Positions 35,527 to 44,787 of a stretch of 64,000 bases of DNA are shown piece after piece (position 1 is the stretch's first letter; each line of letters starts with the position of its first letter). Made by a program: the position numbers and the translations under genes. The notes under the pieces were generated by a model. The model saw only the letters and a list, made by a program, of their open reading frames with translations. It was not told where the DNA came from and made no database searches. Location of the stretch: contig ONEY01000002.1 of NCBI GenBank assembly GCA_900316965.1, positions 103,468-167,467 on the forward strand, in the 5' to 3' direction. This stretch comes from an uncultured Bacteroidales bacterium (GTDB lineage Bacteria; Bacteroidota; Bacteroidia; Bacteroidales; P3).

Positions 35527-36270
35527 ATGTTTTATTCAAAGCATTTGGCGATATTGCTCACCCTACTCTCACTCTTTGTGTCAAGTGCGCTTTTCGCTCA
35601 AAAAATTTCCTCAACAGATACTGTCACTGTGCATTCCATGCGTGGTACTTTTTATAGTAATCGTTTCGTGGGACGCAAGACAAGTAGCGGCGAGATTTTT
35701 AGTCAGAACAAATATACTGCGGCCCATCATTCGTATAAATTTGGGACTCTGTTGCTTGTCACCAATCCCAAAAACGGCAAACAGGTCATAGTTCGTGTCA
35801 ACGACCGCTGTCCTAAGGCCAATGTGCTGGACATGACAAGCAAGGCTGCCAAACAAATTGGCATACAGGCTCATACCGTCCATGTCCAAGTGATACCTTC
35901 CCGACATTATCATGTGTGGGAGAAGCAACATGAGCTTTTGGATGTCCTTTCGCAGGGACGCATGTTAGAGTATCTTAAATCGTTGGAGGCTGAAGTGCCA
36001 AAGACAATTGTCCATCAGGATCATTTTGAAGATGACGAGAAGGCGTTGTACGACTTAGAACTATTCTCCGCAGCCAGTCGCTCTGTCGCCAAAACCAGGC
36101 TAAAACACCTGCCTTTCCCCTATCAAGACAAGGTAGAGATACGAGACAACAATGTGTCGGGTGGAGTGACAATAGTACTCCAACTTTCCATGACCAGAAA
36201 CAGGATAAAAAAGACAAAATCGGAGCTTTTGTCCATGTTTCCAGAGTCAAAAATAGTTATTTCTAAATAA
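35527..36270 (+). CDS. rlpA: RlpA-like double-psi beta-barrel protein
   Basis: This exported protein has 247 residues and a signal peptide (MFYSKHLAILLTLLSLFVSSALFAQ). The double-psi barrel is at about residues 38-128: GTFYSNRFVGRKTSSGEIF, KFGTLLLVTNPKNGKQVIVRVNDRCP and VLDMTSKAAKQIGI. RlpA proteins act on glycan strands at the septum in E. coli and Pseudomonas, where they are lytic transglycosylases; the same activity here is not certain. A linker and a ~60-residue C-terminal part (from VEIRDNNVSGG) resembling a SPOR-type end is weakly suggested. It is co-directional with kdsC. Confidence 0.85.
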   Translation: MFYSKHLAILLTLLSLFVSSALFAQKISSTDTVTVHSMRGTFYSNRFVGRKTSSGEIFSQNKYTAAHHSYKFGTLLLVTNPKNGKQVIVRVNDRCPKANVLDMTSKAAKQIGIQAHTVHVQVIPSRHYHVWEKQHELLDVLSQGRMLEYLKSLEAEVPKTIVHQDHFEDDEKALYDLELFSAASRSVAKTRLKHLPFPYQDKVEIRDNNVSGGVTIVLQLSMTRNRIKKTKSELLSMFPESKIVISK

Positions 36271-36357
36271 TTTTACTTTATTTACTGATTTATAGAGTGT
36301 AAAGTGTCTATTTAATAATTTTTTTTAAAAAAAATGTTTTAAATAGATTATTCTTAC

Positions 36358-36365
36358 TATCTTTG
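36358..36365 (+). promoter_or_regulatory. -7 promoter element TATCTTTG for the porP-gldKLMN operon
   Basis: The plus strand reads TATCTTTG, a full match to TAnnTTTG, 100 bases before the porP ATG. Transcription would start near 36372. Confidence 0.6.
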
Positions 36366-36465
36366 CATGTCAAAACTTACTTTGTTATGGTATAACCACG
36401 CAAAGTATTTTGATTTGTATGTTATTGAACTAAAACATTATAAATATATAAACTACTTTTAAAAC

Positions 36466-37482
36466 ATGAAAATCGAAATCAAAAAAAACATATCAATTCT
36501 CCTATTGATATTGGGATTTTCATGTGTTGGTCATGCTCAACAAGAGGTGCAATTTTCGCAATATATGTTCAATCGTCTTGCTGTGAACCCGGCCTATGCT
36601 GGTAGTTCAGGCTCGATGTGCGGTTCTTTGATGTATCGCGGACAGTGGTTAGGGCTCCGTCTTGACGCACCAACACCAGGCGGCGATGCCGGTTCTCTGC
36701 CGACAGACTATCTCTTTTCTTTCGACTCTCCTGTCAAAATTCTTCATGGCGGTCTTGGCTTGACGCTTTTCGCCGACAAGATTGGCTATAATTCGACAGT
36801 GAGCGGCTCGGTCGATTATGCTTTCCGCATTTACTGGGGACCAGGAAATCTCTCTGCCGGTATCGAGGGCAATTTCTATAGCATCACACGTCAGGGTGGT
36901 CTTTTCGGATTTGACGATCTGCCGGGCAACCCTAACGAAATACCTTCTTCTTCATCCGATCCTCTGTTGAACAATGACGAGGTGAGCGATTTTCTTATCG
37001 ACGCTTCGCTTGGCCTTTACTATCAAGTGCCAGGCTCGTACTATTTCGGTCTCTCACTCAAGAATTTCCTAGGCGCACGCAGCGAGGATCTCAATTTTCA
37101 GACATCTCGTGTACTTTATCTTTTGGGTGGCTATGAATATGTTATTCCTTCCAACCCATCTTTCCGCCTCAAACCTTCAGCACTTGTGCGTACGGCCAAC
37201 TTCTCGATATTCCAGTTCGATGTCTCTTGTCTGCTCGAATATCAAAACCTCTTTTGGGGAGGTGTGAGTTATCGTTTCCAAGACGCTGTCTCTATACTCG
37301 GCGGTTTTAACTGGGACAAGATGAAGATAGGTATCGCTTACGATTTGACGACAAGTAAACTGGGTGTCTATAAAACAGGCTTCAGTTTCGGTTCTCTCGA
37401 AGCTTATTTGCGCTATTGTTTCAAGATTGTGATTCCTCCCAAACTACCTTCTGTATACCAGAATACTCGTTATCTTTTGTAG
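36466..37482 (+). CDS. porP: Type IX secretion outer-membrane protein PorP/SprF
   Basis: PorP/SprF is an outer-membrane barrel that links T9SS components and, in gliding species, adhesin secretion. The 338-residue protein has a signal peptide (MKIEIKKNISILLLILGFSC...A) and the family hallmark QFSQYMFNRLAVNPAYAG directly after it, then HGGLGLTLFADKIGYNSTV and repeated amphipathic strands. It is the first of the porP-gldK-gldL-gldM-gldN set, the order of the Porphyromonas por operon. A 225-base AT-rich gap separates it from gldK. Confidence 0.95.
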   Translation: MKIEIKKNISILLLILGFSCVGHAQQEVQFSQYMFNRLAVNPAYAGSSGSMCGSLMYRGQWLGLRLDAPTPGGDAGSLPTDYLFSFDSPVKILHGGLGLTLFADKIGYNSTVSGSVDYAFRIYWGPGNLSAGIEGNFYSITRQGGLFGFDDLPGNPNEIPSSSSDPLLNNDEVSDFLIDASLGLYYQVPGSYYFGLSLKNFLGARSEDLNFQTSRVLYLLGGYEYVIPSNPSFRLKPSALVRTANFSIFQFDVSCLLEYQNLFWGGVSYRFQDAVSILGGFNWDKMKIGIAYDLTTSKLGVYKTGFSFGSLEAYLRYCFKIVIPPKLPSVYQNTRYLL

Positions 37483-37707
37483 TGTTTGAATAAATAAACG
37501 AAACCTTTTTGTTGATGTTTACGTTAAAAAGCAGAAAAGATTAATTATATACATTTTTGATCAATAATAACAACGAGCTAACGCAATAAAGTATTAAAAG
37601 CCTTTTTGAAATAACACTTGCATTATTATTTATAATAGGTACTATAAAATATATCTCACTACATTTATACGCTCTTTTATAATTCTGAAAAATAATAAAT
37701 ATTCAAT

Positions 37708-39066
37708 ATGAAAAAGTTCTTTTTCTTACTCGCAGGAGTCGTTTTGTTGTGGAGCTGTGGCTCTTCTGACAAAGGTGAACTCGTAGGTGTGCAGAACCGT
37801 CCTATTTTTGAGGATATTGACCTCAAGGGTATGGTCTTCATCAACCAAGGCAATTTCAGTATGGGCGCTGGCACTCAGAATGCCACTTATGGCACTCCAC
37901 CACAGCCTAGAACCATGCAGGTGAGCTCCTATTTTATGGATGAGACTGAGATAACCAACAACGAATATCGTCAGTTCGTCAATTGGGTCGTCGACTCAAT
38001 AGCTCGTCGTATGCTCGGTGAGGCTGGTATCGATGGTTTCCTTATCGAGGAAGACGAATATGGTGAGCCACTTGAACCAGCAATTCTCAACAAGAAAGAA
38101 AAAATCCGCTGGGACGAGCAGGAAACTCGTGAGGCTTTGGAAGACCTTTATCTGCCCGAGAAAGACCGCTTCTATCGTCGTCGCACCATCGACCCTGCCA
38201 AGCTTAACTATGAATATTATTGGATTGACTACGCTGAGGCATCAAAGAAAGAAGCCAACACCGCCGTTAAAGACGAATACAAGGGTACCATGTTCGCTCC
38301 ACGTCCCAAAGGCTTGAACAACCGTTCATCACTTATCAAACGCGAGGTCGTCAACATCTATCCTGACACTCTTTGCTGGGTGCATGACTATACCTACAGC
38401 ATGAACGAGGATTTCACACGTCAGTATTTTACATCTCCAGCATACGACAATTATCCTGTCGTCGGTATCAGCTGGGTTCAGGCAAAAGCATTCTGTGTTT
38501 GGCGTTCCAATTATTTGAACCAATATCTTGAGTCTATCGATTATACACAGATGAACGATTTCCGTTTGCCCACTGAGGCAGAATGGGAGTATGCTGCCCG
38601 TGGCGGTATCGCTGGTGAAAGCTATCCTTGGGGTGGTCCTTATGTCCGCAATCCCAATGGCTGCTTCTTGGCAAACTACGAGCCTCTGAAAGGTGCTTAC
38701 GATGACGATGGTGGTGTAAAGACCCTTATGGTTGGTCACTATGCTCCCAACGACTATGGTTTGTACGATATGTCGGGCAATGTCTCAGAGTGGTGTCTCG
38801 ACGCCTACAACAACTCTACCTATGTTGTTGCCAATGCCCTGTCACCGTACTACAATTACAATGCTAAAGACGACGCATCACCAGCCATGAAACGCAAAGT
38901 CATTCGTGGCGGATCATGGAAGGATCAAAAATACTTCATTCAGGTTCAGACACGCTCCTATGAGTATCAAGACACCGCCAAGTCTTATATCGGTTTCCGC
39001 TGTGTACAGCCTTACTTGGGCCGCGTAAAGGGCGACAACCTGAAGTCAGCTTCCAACGTTTATTAA
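37708..39066 (+). CDS. gldK: Type IX secretion lipoprotein GldK/PorK
   Basis: GldK is an outer-membrane lipoprotein that forms periplasmic rings with GldN. The 452-residue protein has a lipobox (VVLLWSC, then G-S-S) and a formylglycine-generating-enzyme-like (SUMF) fold: MVFINQGNFSMG, FYMDETEITNNEYRQF-type strand (FMDETEITNNEYRQF), WVQAKAFCVWRS, RLPTEAEWEYAARGG, DMSGNVSEWC and RGGSWKD near the end. The large insertion between residues ~100 and ~210 is normal for GldK. It is co-directional with gldL 98 bases downstream. Confidence 0.95.
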   Translation: MKKFFFLLAGVVLLWSCGSSDKGELVGVQNRPIFEDIDLKGMVFINQGNFSMGAGTQNATYGTPPQPRTMQVSSYFMDETEITNNEYRQFVNWVVDSIARRMLGEAGIDGFLIEEDEYGEPLEPAILNKKEKIRWDEQETREALEDLYLPEKDRFYRRRTIDPAKLNYEYYWIDYAEASKKEANTAVKDEYKGTMFAPRPKGLNNRSSLIKREVVNIYPDTLCWVHDYTYSMNEDFTRQYFTSPAYDNYPVVGISWVQAKAFCVWRSNYLNQYLESIDYTQMNDFRLPTEAEWEYAARGGIAGESYPWGGPYVRNPNGCFLANYEPLKGAYDDDGGVKTLMVGHYAPNDYGLYDMSGNVSEWCLDAYNNSTYVVANALSPYYNYNAKDDASPAMKRKVIRGGSWKDQKYFIQVQTRSYEYQDTAKSYIGFRCVQPYLGRVKGDNLKSASNVY

Positions 39067-39164
39067 TAGTGTAGGGATACATAAATCTTAACCGACATTG
39101 TTAATTCTAATTTAAAGAAATAATACATTATAAATAAGTAAACATAATTAAATCAATTTGAATT

Positions 39165-40067
39165 ATGAGTAAATTAGACAATTTTGTTCGTAGTAAGGGT
39201 TATAAGAACTTCATGAGCAAACTGTATGGATGGGGTGCCTCGGCAGTTATTATCGGCGCTTTGTTCAAAATCAACCACTGGCCTGGCGCCACTGCTATGC
39301 TTGTCGTAGGTATGGGTACAGAGTCCCTCATCTTCTTCCTCTCAGCTTTCGAGCCACTCCACATCGAGTGGGATTGGAGCCTTGTGTATCCCGAGCTCGC
39401 TGGCATGAAAGGTGGTGACATTGAGACAATGAAACCTGGTGTCACCAAAGGAGAGTCGGTTACCGATGAACTTGACCGTATGCTTGCTGACGCCAAGATA
39501 GGCCCCGAGCTTGTCGAACGACTAGGACAGGGTATGGAGAATCTTGCCAATTCTGCCAACTCACTTAACAATATGACTACCGCAGTGGCCGCTACCGACA
39601 AATTTGTCACCAATATGGATGTTGCAGCTGAAGCCGTCAGTGACCTATCGGCTGCATACAAACGTACCACAGACTCTATCAACCACGACTTTGATCTTTC
39701 GTCGTCCTATTCTGAGAGTCTTAAAGGTGCTACCGCCGCAGTTACCAATCTTTCCAATATCTACCAGGAAACCGCCCAGACATTGCGTGCTGGCGACACT
39801 TCCTATGTCGACGAACTCAAGAAGATGGCTTCGAGCCTGTCTTCTATCAATGCCATGTACGAACTTCAGATGCAGAATTCGACCTCACAGCTCGAAGCTA
39901 CCAAGGAGGTTCAGGAGCGCATGCAAAGCATGGTGGCCAACTTCGCCGAATCTGCAGAAGGTGTCCTCAAGTACAAAGAGCAAGTTGACGCTCTTACCCG
40001 CAAAGTCGCCGAACTCAACAATGTCTACGGCAACATGCTGGCTGCAATGCAGACTCGCATCTGTTAA
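39165..40067 (+). CDS. gldL: Type IX secretion inner-membrane motor protein GldL/PorL
   Basis: GldL forms with GldM the proton-driven motor of the T9SS. The 300-residue protein has two membrane helices (LYGWGASAVIIGALFKINHW and ATAMLVVGMGTESLIFFLSAFEP), with the conserved Glu in the second (TESLIF), then a long cytoplasmic helical domain rich in Ala, Asn and Ser with coiled-coil character. The length and layout match the family. gldM follows after 154 bases. Confidence 0.95.
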   Translation: MSKLDNFVRSKGYKNFMSKLYGWGASAVIIGALFKINHWPGATAMLVVGMGTESLIFFLSAFEPLHIEWDWSLVYPELAGMKGGDIETMKPGVTKGESVTDELDRMLADAKIGPELVERLGQGMENLANSANSLNNMTTAVAATDKFVTNMDVAAEAVSDLSAAYKRTTDSINHDFDLSSSYSESLKGATAAVTNLSNIYQETAQTLRAGDTSYVDELKKMASSLSSINAMYELQMQNSTSQLEATKEVQERMQSMVANFAESAEGVLKYKEQVDALTRKVAELNNVYGNMLAAMQTRIC

Positions 40068-40221
40068 TTGTCGGAACGTTGCTTGATTGTCGGATAGATT
40101 ATTGGAATTGTTCTTAATGTGTTACTGATTTGTATAATTAATATTGAATCCGAAAATCAACATCTCCGAAAGTAAGTTTTCAGTATAACAACAAATGGTA
40201 GAATTTATAAAAAGATAGAAT

Positions 40222-41889
40222 ATGGGTGCTACAAATTGCCCGGAAACCCCGAGGCAAAAGATGATTGCAATGATGTACCTCGTGTACACCGCCCTTCTGG
40301 CTCTTAACGTTTCTGTCGAGATTCTCAACGGATTCGTTACAGTAGGCGATGCTATGAACGAGTCTAACAAAAATATTGAAACCCAGCTTTACGAGGCTTA
40401 CGACCTTTTCAACCAGGCTCTGGCTGCTGACTCTGTCAAGTCGGTGGTTTACTATGATGCCGCAATGAAAATTAAGGAATACTCCGACTCTTTGAAGAAC
40501 CTTATTGATGATAGCCGCTATGGTTTTCTCTGCTTTATTCAGGATAAAGCCGAGGTGGTGACTCATAAAGACGGAAAATCTTCAAAGCGTGTCATCCCTC
40601 TTAAAAATGGAGAAACACCACTACTCGACAGCGCAAGAGTTGCTCTCGATTTAGGTGGTCTTACCATTATCGACAAGAAGGACAACACCGATATGGGTAC
40701 TCATTACTTCTATGGCAATAGCGACTCCCCCGATGGCAAAGCTATAGATATCAAAAAAGCCATTATCGACTATAAGGCTAAGGTCGCCGCAATATTCCAG
40801 GATACCAATATCACTCACGACACCGTCGAGGTTAACTTCGGTATGAATGTTGAAGGTGAATTCTGGAGCCAACATGCCGGTCACATGGTAAGCTGGGAAG
40901 AATACAACTTTGATGGCGCTATTGCTGTCGCCGACATCGTATGTCTGTCACGTATGAAATCCGAGCTTATGAATGCTGAATACGATGCTATCAAAAAGCT
41001 CTTCGGCATGATAGGCAAGGAAGACTTCAAGTTTGACCAGATTGCAGCTATCTGCCGCCCCACATCAAGCTATGTTATCCAGGGTGGTAAATACGAGATG
41101 AAGGTTAATGTCGGTGCCTATGACTCAAAGCGTGTATTCCGTGCTGTTATCAACGGACAGGAATATCATAGTGGTCCTGATGGTTCCATCACCTACACCG
41201 CAGGTGCCGGTGCACCAGGTGAGCGTAAGGTTCATGGTACAGTATATATGGTTAAGGATGGTCGCGAAGAGGCTTATCCTTTCGACGAGAGCTATTTCGT
41301 TGCAGCTCCTGTGGCTGTCATCGAACTTAGCAAGATGAATGTGGTTTACAATGGTATCGATAACCCCGTCACCATTGGCGTTCCTGGTGTCGCCTCAAGA
41401 GACGTTACCGCTACAATCACTACTGGCAATGGTACTCTGACAAAAGCCGCCGGCGATGGCAATTACATTATCCGCCCCAACAAGATTGGCAAGATGAGTA
41501 TCCGTGTCACTGCCAAGATCGATGGTCATGTCAAGGATATGGGAACCAAGGAATATCGTGTGAAACGTATCCCCACTCCTGTTCTTAAGATAGGTAACTT
41601 CAAGTCGAACGATAACGTTTCCAAGGCAGAGATAGAGGCCAATCCCCAGCTTCGTGCAGTATTGGAAGATTTCGATTTCCAAATTCCAGCACCTAAGGTT
41701 GCCTCCTTCGAGTTCTCGACATCTGCCAATCCATTGCCTCAGCAGGGTAGAGGAAGCCGTCTCGACCCCTCCATGCTTAGCAGCATCAAGGGTCTGAAAC
41801 GTGGTCAGAAATTCTACATCGACAATGTGAAAGTTACCACACCCGATGGTGTGTCGCATTCGCTCACATTGACATTGCGCATGAAATAA
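40222..41889 (+). CDS. gldM: Type IX secretion motor protein GldM/PorM
   Basis: GldM spans the inner membrane once and reaches across the periplasm to the GldK/GldN ring. The 555-residue protein has a short N-terminal cytoplasmic segment (MGATNCPETPRQKMIAMM), a membrane helix (YLVYTALLALNVSVEIL), then a long periplasmic part of four domains: a helical bundle (to about residue 220) and beta domains (RPTSSYVIQGGKYEMKVN, PVTIGVPGVASRDV and a C-terminal immunoglobulin-like region). gldN starts 21 bases downstream. Confidence 0.95.
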   Translation: MGATNCPETPRQKMIAMMYLVYTALLALNVSVEILNGFVTVGDAMNESNKNIETQLYEAYDLFNQALAADSVKSVVYYDAAMKIKEYSDSLKNLIDDSRYGFLCFIQDKAEVVTHKDGKSSKRVIPLKNGETPLLDSARVALDLGGLTIIDKKDNTDMGTHYFYGNSDSPDGKAIDIKKAIIDYKAKVAAIFQDTNITHDTVEVNFGMNVEGEFWSQHAGHMVSWEEYNFDGAIAVADIVCLSRMKSELMNAEYDAIKKLFGMIGKEDFKFDQIAAICRPTSSYVIQGGKYEMKVNVGAYDSKRVFRAVINGQEYHSGPDGSITYTAGAGAPGERKVHGTVYMVKDGREEAYPFDESYFVAAPVAVIELSKMNVVYNGIDNPVTIGVPGVASRDVTATITTGNGTLTKAAGDGNYIIRPNKIGKMSIRVTAKIDGHVKDMGTKEYRVKRIPTPVLKIGNFKSNDNVSKAEIEANPQLRAVLEDFDFQIPAPKVASFEFSTSANPLPQQGRGSRLDPSMLSSIKGLKRGQKFYIDNVKVTTPDGVSHSLTLTLRMK

Positions 41890-41910
41890 AAACATAAAAA
41901 TCTGAATACA

Positions 41911-42798
41911 ATGAAGAAAGTATTGTTTTGTCTAGGTCTCTTCCTTATGTTCGCAGGTATTTGCGGCACTCAGGCTCAAAGTATTATCGAGGCTGATGAG
42001 AGTGAGAGCAACTTCAATGACTTCTATAAGAAAGACCAAGTACAGGGACGCGAGGCTATGCCATACGCTTTCCTACGTGAGTCCGATGTCGTTTGGGAAC
42101 ATCTGGTATGGAGAACCATCGATTTCCGTGAGAAATTCAACCAGTTCTTCTATTTTCCGACAGACCCTGACAATGACAATCAAGGACGTATCAATCTCGC
42201 CAATGTTATCATCAAGGCCCTTCAGAATGGCGACATTGAGGCCTATGAGACAGACGACATGAAGGCTACCAAGAATTTTGAGCAGGCTGTAGGATCTTTG
42301 TTCCATGAAGACTCAACATGGGTACCTGAATTTGACGACTATGGTGATGAAATCGGAGGAAAATGGGTTGTCACACGCCAGGAATTTGAATCTAAAGAGG
42401 TATACTCAGTCAGAATCAAAGAGGCTTGGTATATTGACAAACAAGACACACGTCAGAAAGTCCGTATCCTCTCGCTTGGTTTAGTTTACAATTATTGCCG
42501 TGAGCGTGATGGTGAAAGGAATTGCTATGAGGTTCCTTTGTTCTGGATTCCTATGAACGATATGCGTGTTCGCAACGTGCTGGTCAAAAATCTTGCTTAT
42601 GACGAGCGCAACAGCCATGCAGAGCGTTCCTACGACGACATCTTCATTGACCGCTATTTCGACAGCTTCTGCTATCGTGAAAGCAATGTCATGAATCGTC
42701 CTATTTCGGCCTACCTCACCGGTACCGACGCTATCATTGAATCGCAGCGTATAGAAGACGAGATTTGGGACATTGAATCAGATATGTGGGAATATTAA
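41911..42798 (+). CDS. gldN: Type IX secretion protein GldN/PorN, copy 1
   Basis: GldN is a periplasmic ring component with GldK. The 295-residue protein has a signal peptide (MKKVLFCLGLFLMFAGICGTQAQ) and the family core ESDVVWEHLVWRTIDFREKFNQ, EAWYIDKQDTRQ, VRILSLGLVY and the C-terminal SAYLTGTDAIIESQRIEDEI. It is followed by a strong hairpin (42822-42853) and a second gldN paralogue at 42868. This copy has the expected signal and operon position, so it is probably the main one. Confidence 0.95.
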   Translation: MKKVLFCLGLFLMFAGICGTQAQSIIEADESESNFNDFYKKDQVQGREAMPYAFLRESDVVWEHLVWRTIDFREKFNQFFYFPTDPDNDNQGRINLANVIIKALQNGDIEAYETDDMKATKNFEQAVGSLFHEDSTWVPEFDDYGDEIGGKWVVTRQEFESKEVYSVRIKEAWYIDKQDTRQKVRILSLGLVYNYCRERDGERNCYEVPLFWIPMNDMRVRNVLVKNLAYDERNSHAERSYDDIFIDRYFDSFCYRESNVMNRPISAYLTGTDAIIESQRIEDEIWDIESDMWEY

Positions 42799-42821
42799 TT
42801 CGAAACCTAGTAGTATAACAG

Positions 42822-42853
42822 GAGAGTTGAGGGTCACCAGACTCTCAACTCTC
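42822..42853 (+). terminator. Terminator/attenuator between gldN copies
   Basis: Two 13-base arms (GAGAGTTGAGGGT type, one wobble pair) flank a 6-base loop and are followed by a T-rich tail, 23 bases past the first gldN stop and 14 bases before the second start. It should end or reduce transcription into copy 2. Confidence 0.75.
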
Positions 42854-42867
42854 TTTCTTTTTCCAGG

Positions 42868-43749
42868 GTGAACACTTTTGTACGTAACATATTGTCATTG
42901 GTTATTGTTGCTGTGACGAGTACAGCAGCATGCCAGACATTATTATCCGACGAGGAAGAGGGTGCGCCTTGGTTTTATGAGCGCCATACGGCTTCGGAGC
43001 GAGACCCTTTCGAGATGCCTTTCGTTAGAGAAAGTGATGTCGTATGGGAACAGATAATATGGCGTACAATAGATTTTCGTGAGAAATTCAATCATTTCTT
43101 TTATTACCCCATAGAACATGAAGGAGTCAATGGCCGACGCAATCTGGCCTATGTTATTTGGGATGCTGTCGCTTCGGGAGAGATTCCTACCGTCTATCGT
43201 GATGATGAGTTTAAGAACCCAATAGACGGGGTAGAATTTGTAAATCGTCTCACCAAGCCAGATACCATAGAGTTAGAGATTGTTGACGATGACGAGAATT
43301 ACGAGTACAAGACAGTCATAGTTCCCAAAGAATTCAATGCAGAAGAGGTCCTTCAGGTGAAACTTAAAGAAGCCTGGTACATTGACAAGCAGGTCACAGA
43401 GCAGAACGTGCGAATACTAGGTCTATGTTTGACCAAAGAGATGTTCAAGGAACACGATGGAGAGGTAGACTATCTTGGAGCCGTTGAGCTGTTTTGGATA
43501 CCCATGCTGTCCCCTGAAGTTCGTAGAATACTAGTTCGCAACGAGGCCACCTGGCAGCAGAATGTGGCACATCAGCCTTCATGGGAATTTATTTTCATCA
43601 ATAGGATGTTCAATAGCTATATAACACGCTATTCAAATCGCTTTAACCGCAGTATTCTGGATTATCTTACAGGTACCGATGCAATATGGGAGTCAGAACG
43701 CATAGAGTCAGAACTCCTGAATATCAGTCAAGATATGTGGGAATACTAG
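42868..43749 (+). CDS. gldN: Type IX secretion protein GldN/PorN, copy 2
   Basis: A second GldN paralogue of 293 residues shares the core ESDVVWEQIIWRTIDFREKFNH, KEAWYIDKQVTEQNVRILGL and the C-terminal LDYLTGTDAIWESERIESELL with copy 1 but differs elsewhere (for example the acidic stretch after position 120). It starts at GTG (MNTFVRNILSLVIVAVTSTAAC), with a signal-like N-terminus carrying a Cys that could make it a lipoprotein. It converges with rluD with a 4-base gap. The translation signals are weak: no ATG, and a hairpin just upstream. A specialised or low-level subunit is possible. Confidence 0.9.
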   Translation: MNTFVRNILSLVIVAVTSTAACQTLLSDEEEGAPWFYERHTASERDPFEMPFVRESDVVWEQIIWRTIDFREKFNHFFYYPIEHEGVNGRRNLAYVIWDAVASGEIPTVYRDDEFKNPIDGVEFVNRLTKPDTIELEIVDDDENYEYKTVIVPKEFNAEEVLQVKLKEAWYIDKQVTEQNVRILGLCLTKEMFKEHDGEVDYLGAVELFWIPMLSPEVRRILVRNEATWQQNVAHQPSWEFIFINRMFNSYITRYSNRFNRSILDYLTGTDAIWESERIESELLNISQDMWEY

Positions 43750-43753
43750 TGCT

Positions 43754-44785
43754 TTAAATGTTCTCAGAAGAGTTTTTGGCGTATTTTTGCCATTTTTCCA
43801 GCACCGAAGCCATATCTTGAGGAAGTTTTGACTCGAAGTGCAACCATTTATGAGTCGTAGGATGCTCAAAACCCAGAATCAGCGCGTGCAGCGCCTGTCT
43901 AGGCATCAGTCGAAAGCAGTTCTCTACAAATTGTTTGTATTTTGAGAATGTAGTTCCCTTCAGTATTTGGTCGCCGCCGTAGGCGGCGTCATTGAAGAGA
44001 GGATGACCAATATGTTTCATGTGGGCGCGAATCTGATGAGTACGTCCCGTCTCGAGAACACATTCCACAAGAGTGACATACCCAAAGCGTTCCAAAACAT
44101 GCCAATGAGTGACAGCATGTTTTCCCACTTCCGGGTCGTCGTATACCGCCATTATGCGACGATCTTTTGTCGAGCGCGCCAGATTGCCTATTATTGTGCC
44201 TTCATTTTCTTGGAAATCGCCCCATACCAAAGCGTTGTATTTCCTTTCTATGGTGTGGTCGAAAAACTGTTTAGCCAGGAATATCTGAGATTCCTCGTTT
44301 TTTGCTATCAGCAGCAGACCAGAGGTGTCCTTGTCAATACGATGTACAAGGTAAGGGACAATAGGGTTACCGTCACGGTCCTTCTTGTCTTGGAAATAGA
44401 AAGTGAGAGCGTTGAGCAGAGTGCCAGTGAAGTTGCCGAAGCCGGGATGAACAACAAGGCCAGCCTCTTTGTCAACCACAAGGACGTCGTCGTCCTCATA
44501 GACTATATTAAATGGTATATCCTCAGGAATTATCTCAATTTCGCGAGGAGGAGTGGGGAGCAAAACACTTATGGTGTCAAGAGGCTTAATCTTATAGTTT
44601 GATTTGGCAGCTTTGCCATTGACGAGAACACATCCCGCTTTGGCGGCAGCCTGAACTTTGGTGCGAGATACACCTTCAATGCGCATTTGAAGGTATTTGT
44701 CCATGCGCATCGACTCTTGTCCGCGATCTACAGTGAAACGGTAATTCTCGTATAGTTCCAGCTCTTGGCTTTCCTCGTTTTCCAT
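43754..44785 (-). CDS. rluD: 23S rRNA pseudouridine synthase, RluA/RluD family
   Basis: This enzyme converts uridine to pseudouridine in 23S rRNA or tRNA. The 343-residue protein has an N-terminal S4 RNA-binding domain (MDKYLQMRIEGVSRTKVQAAAKAGCVLVNGK) and the catalytic domain with HRIDKDTSG (catalytic Asp151), VVDKEAGLVVHPGFGN and GRTHQIRAHMKHIGHPLFND. The S4 fusion and motif spacing fit RluD. It is the last of a minus-strand cluster with the T9SS substrate and PASTA genes, an arrangement I recall as common in Bacteroidota. Confidence 0.92.
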   Translation of the reverse strand: MENEESQELELYENYRFTVDRGQESMRMDKYLQMRIEGVSRTKVQAAAKAGCVLVNGKAAKSNYKIKPLDTISVLLPTPPREIEIIPEDIPFNIVYEDDDVLVVDKEAGLVVHPGFGNFTGTLLNALTFYFQDKKDRDGNPIVPYLVHRIDKDTSGLLLIAKNEESQIFLAKQFFDHTIERKYNALVWGDFQENEGTIIGNLARSTKDRRIMAVYDDPEVGKHAVTHWHVLERFGYVTLVECVLETGRTHQIRAHMKHIGHPLFNDAAYGGDQILKGTTFSKYKQFVENCFRLMPRQALHALILGFEHPTTHKWLHFESKLPQDMASVLEKWQKYAKNSSENI

Positions 44786-44787
44786 GT

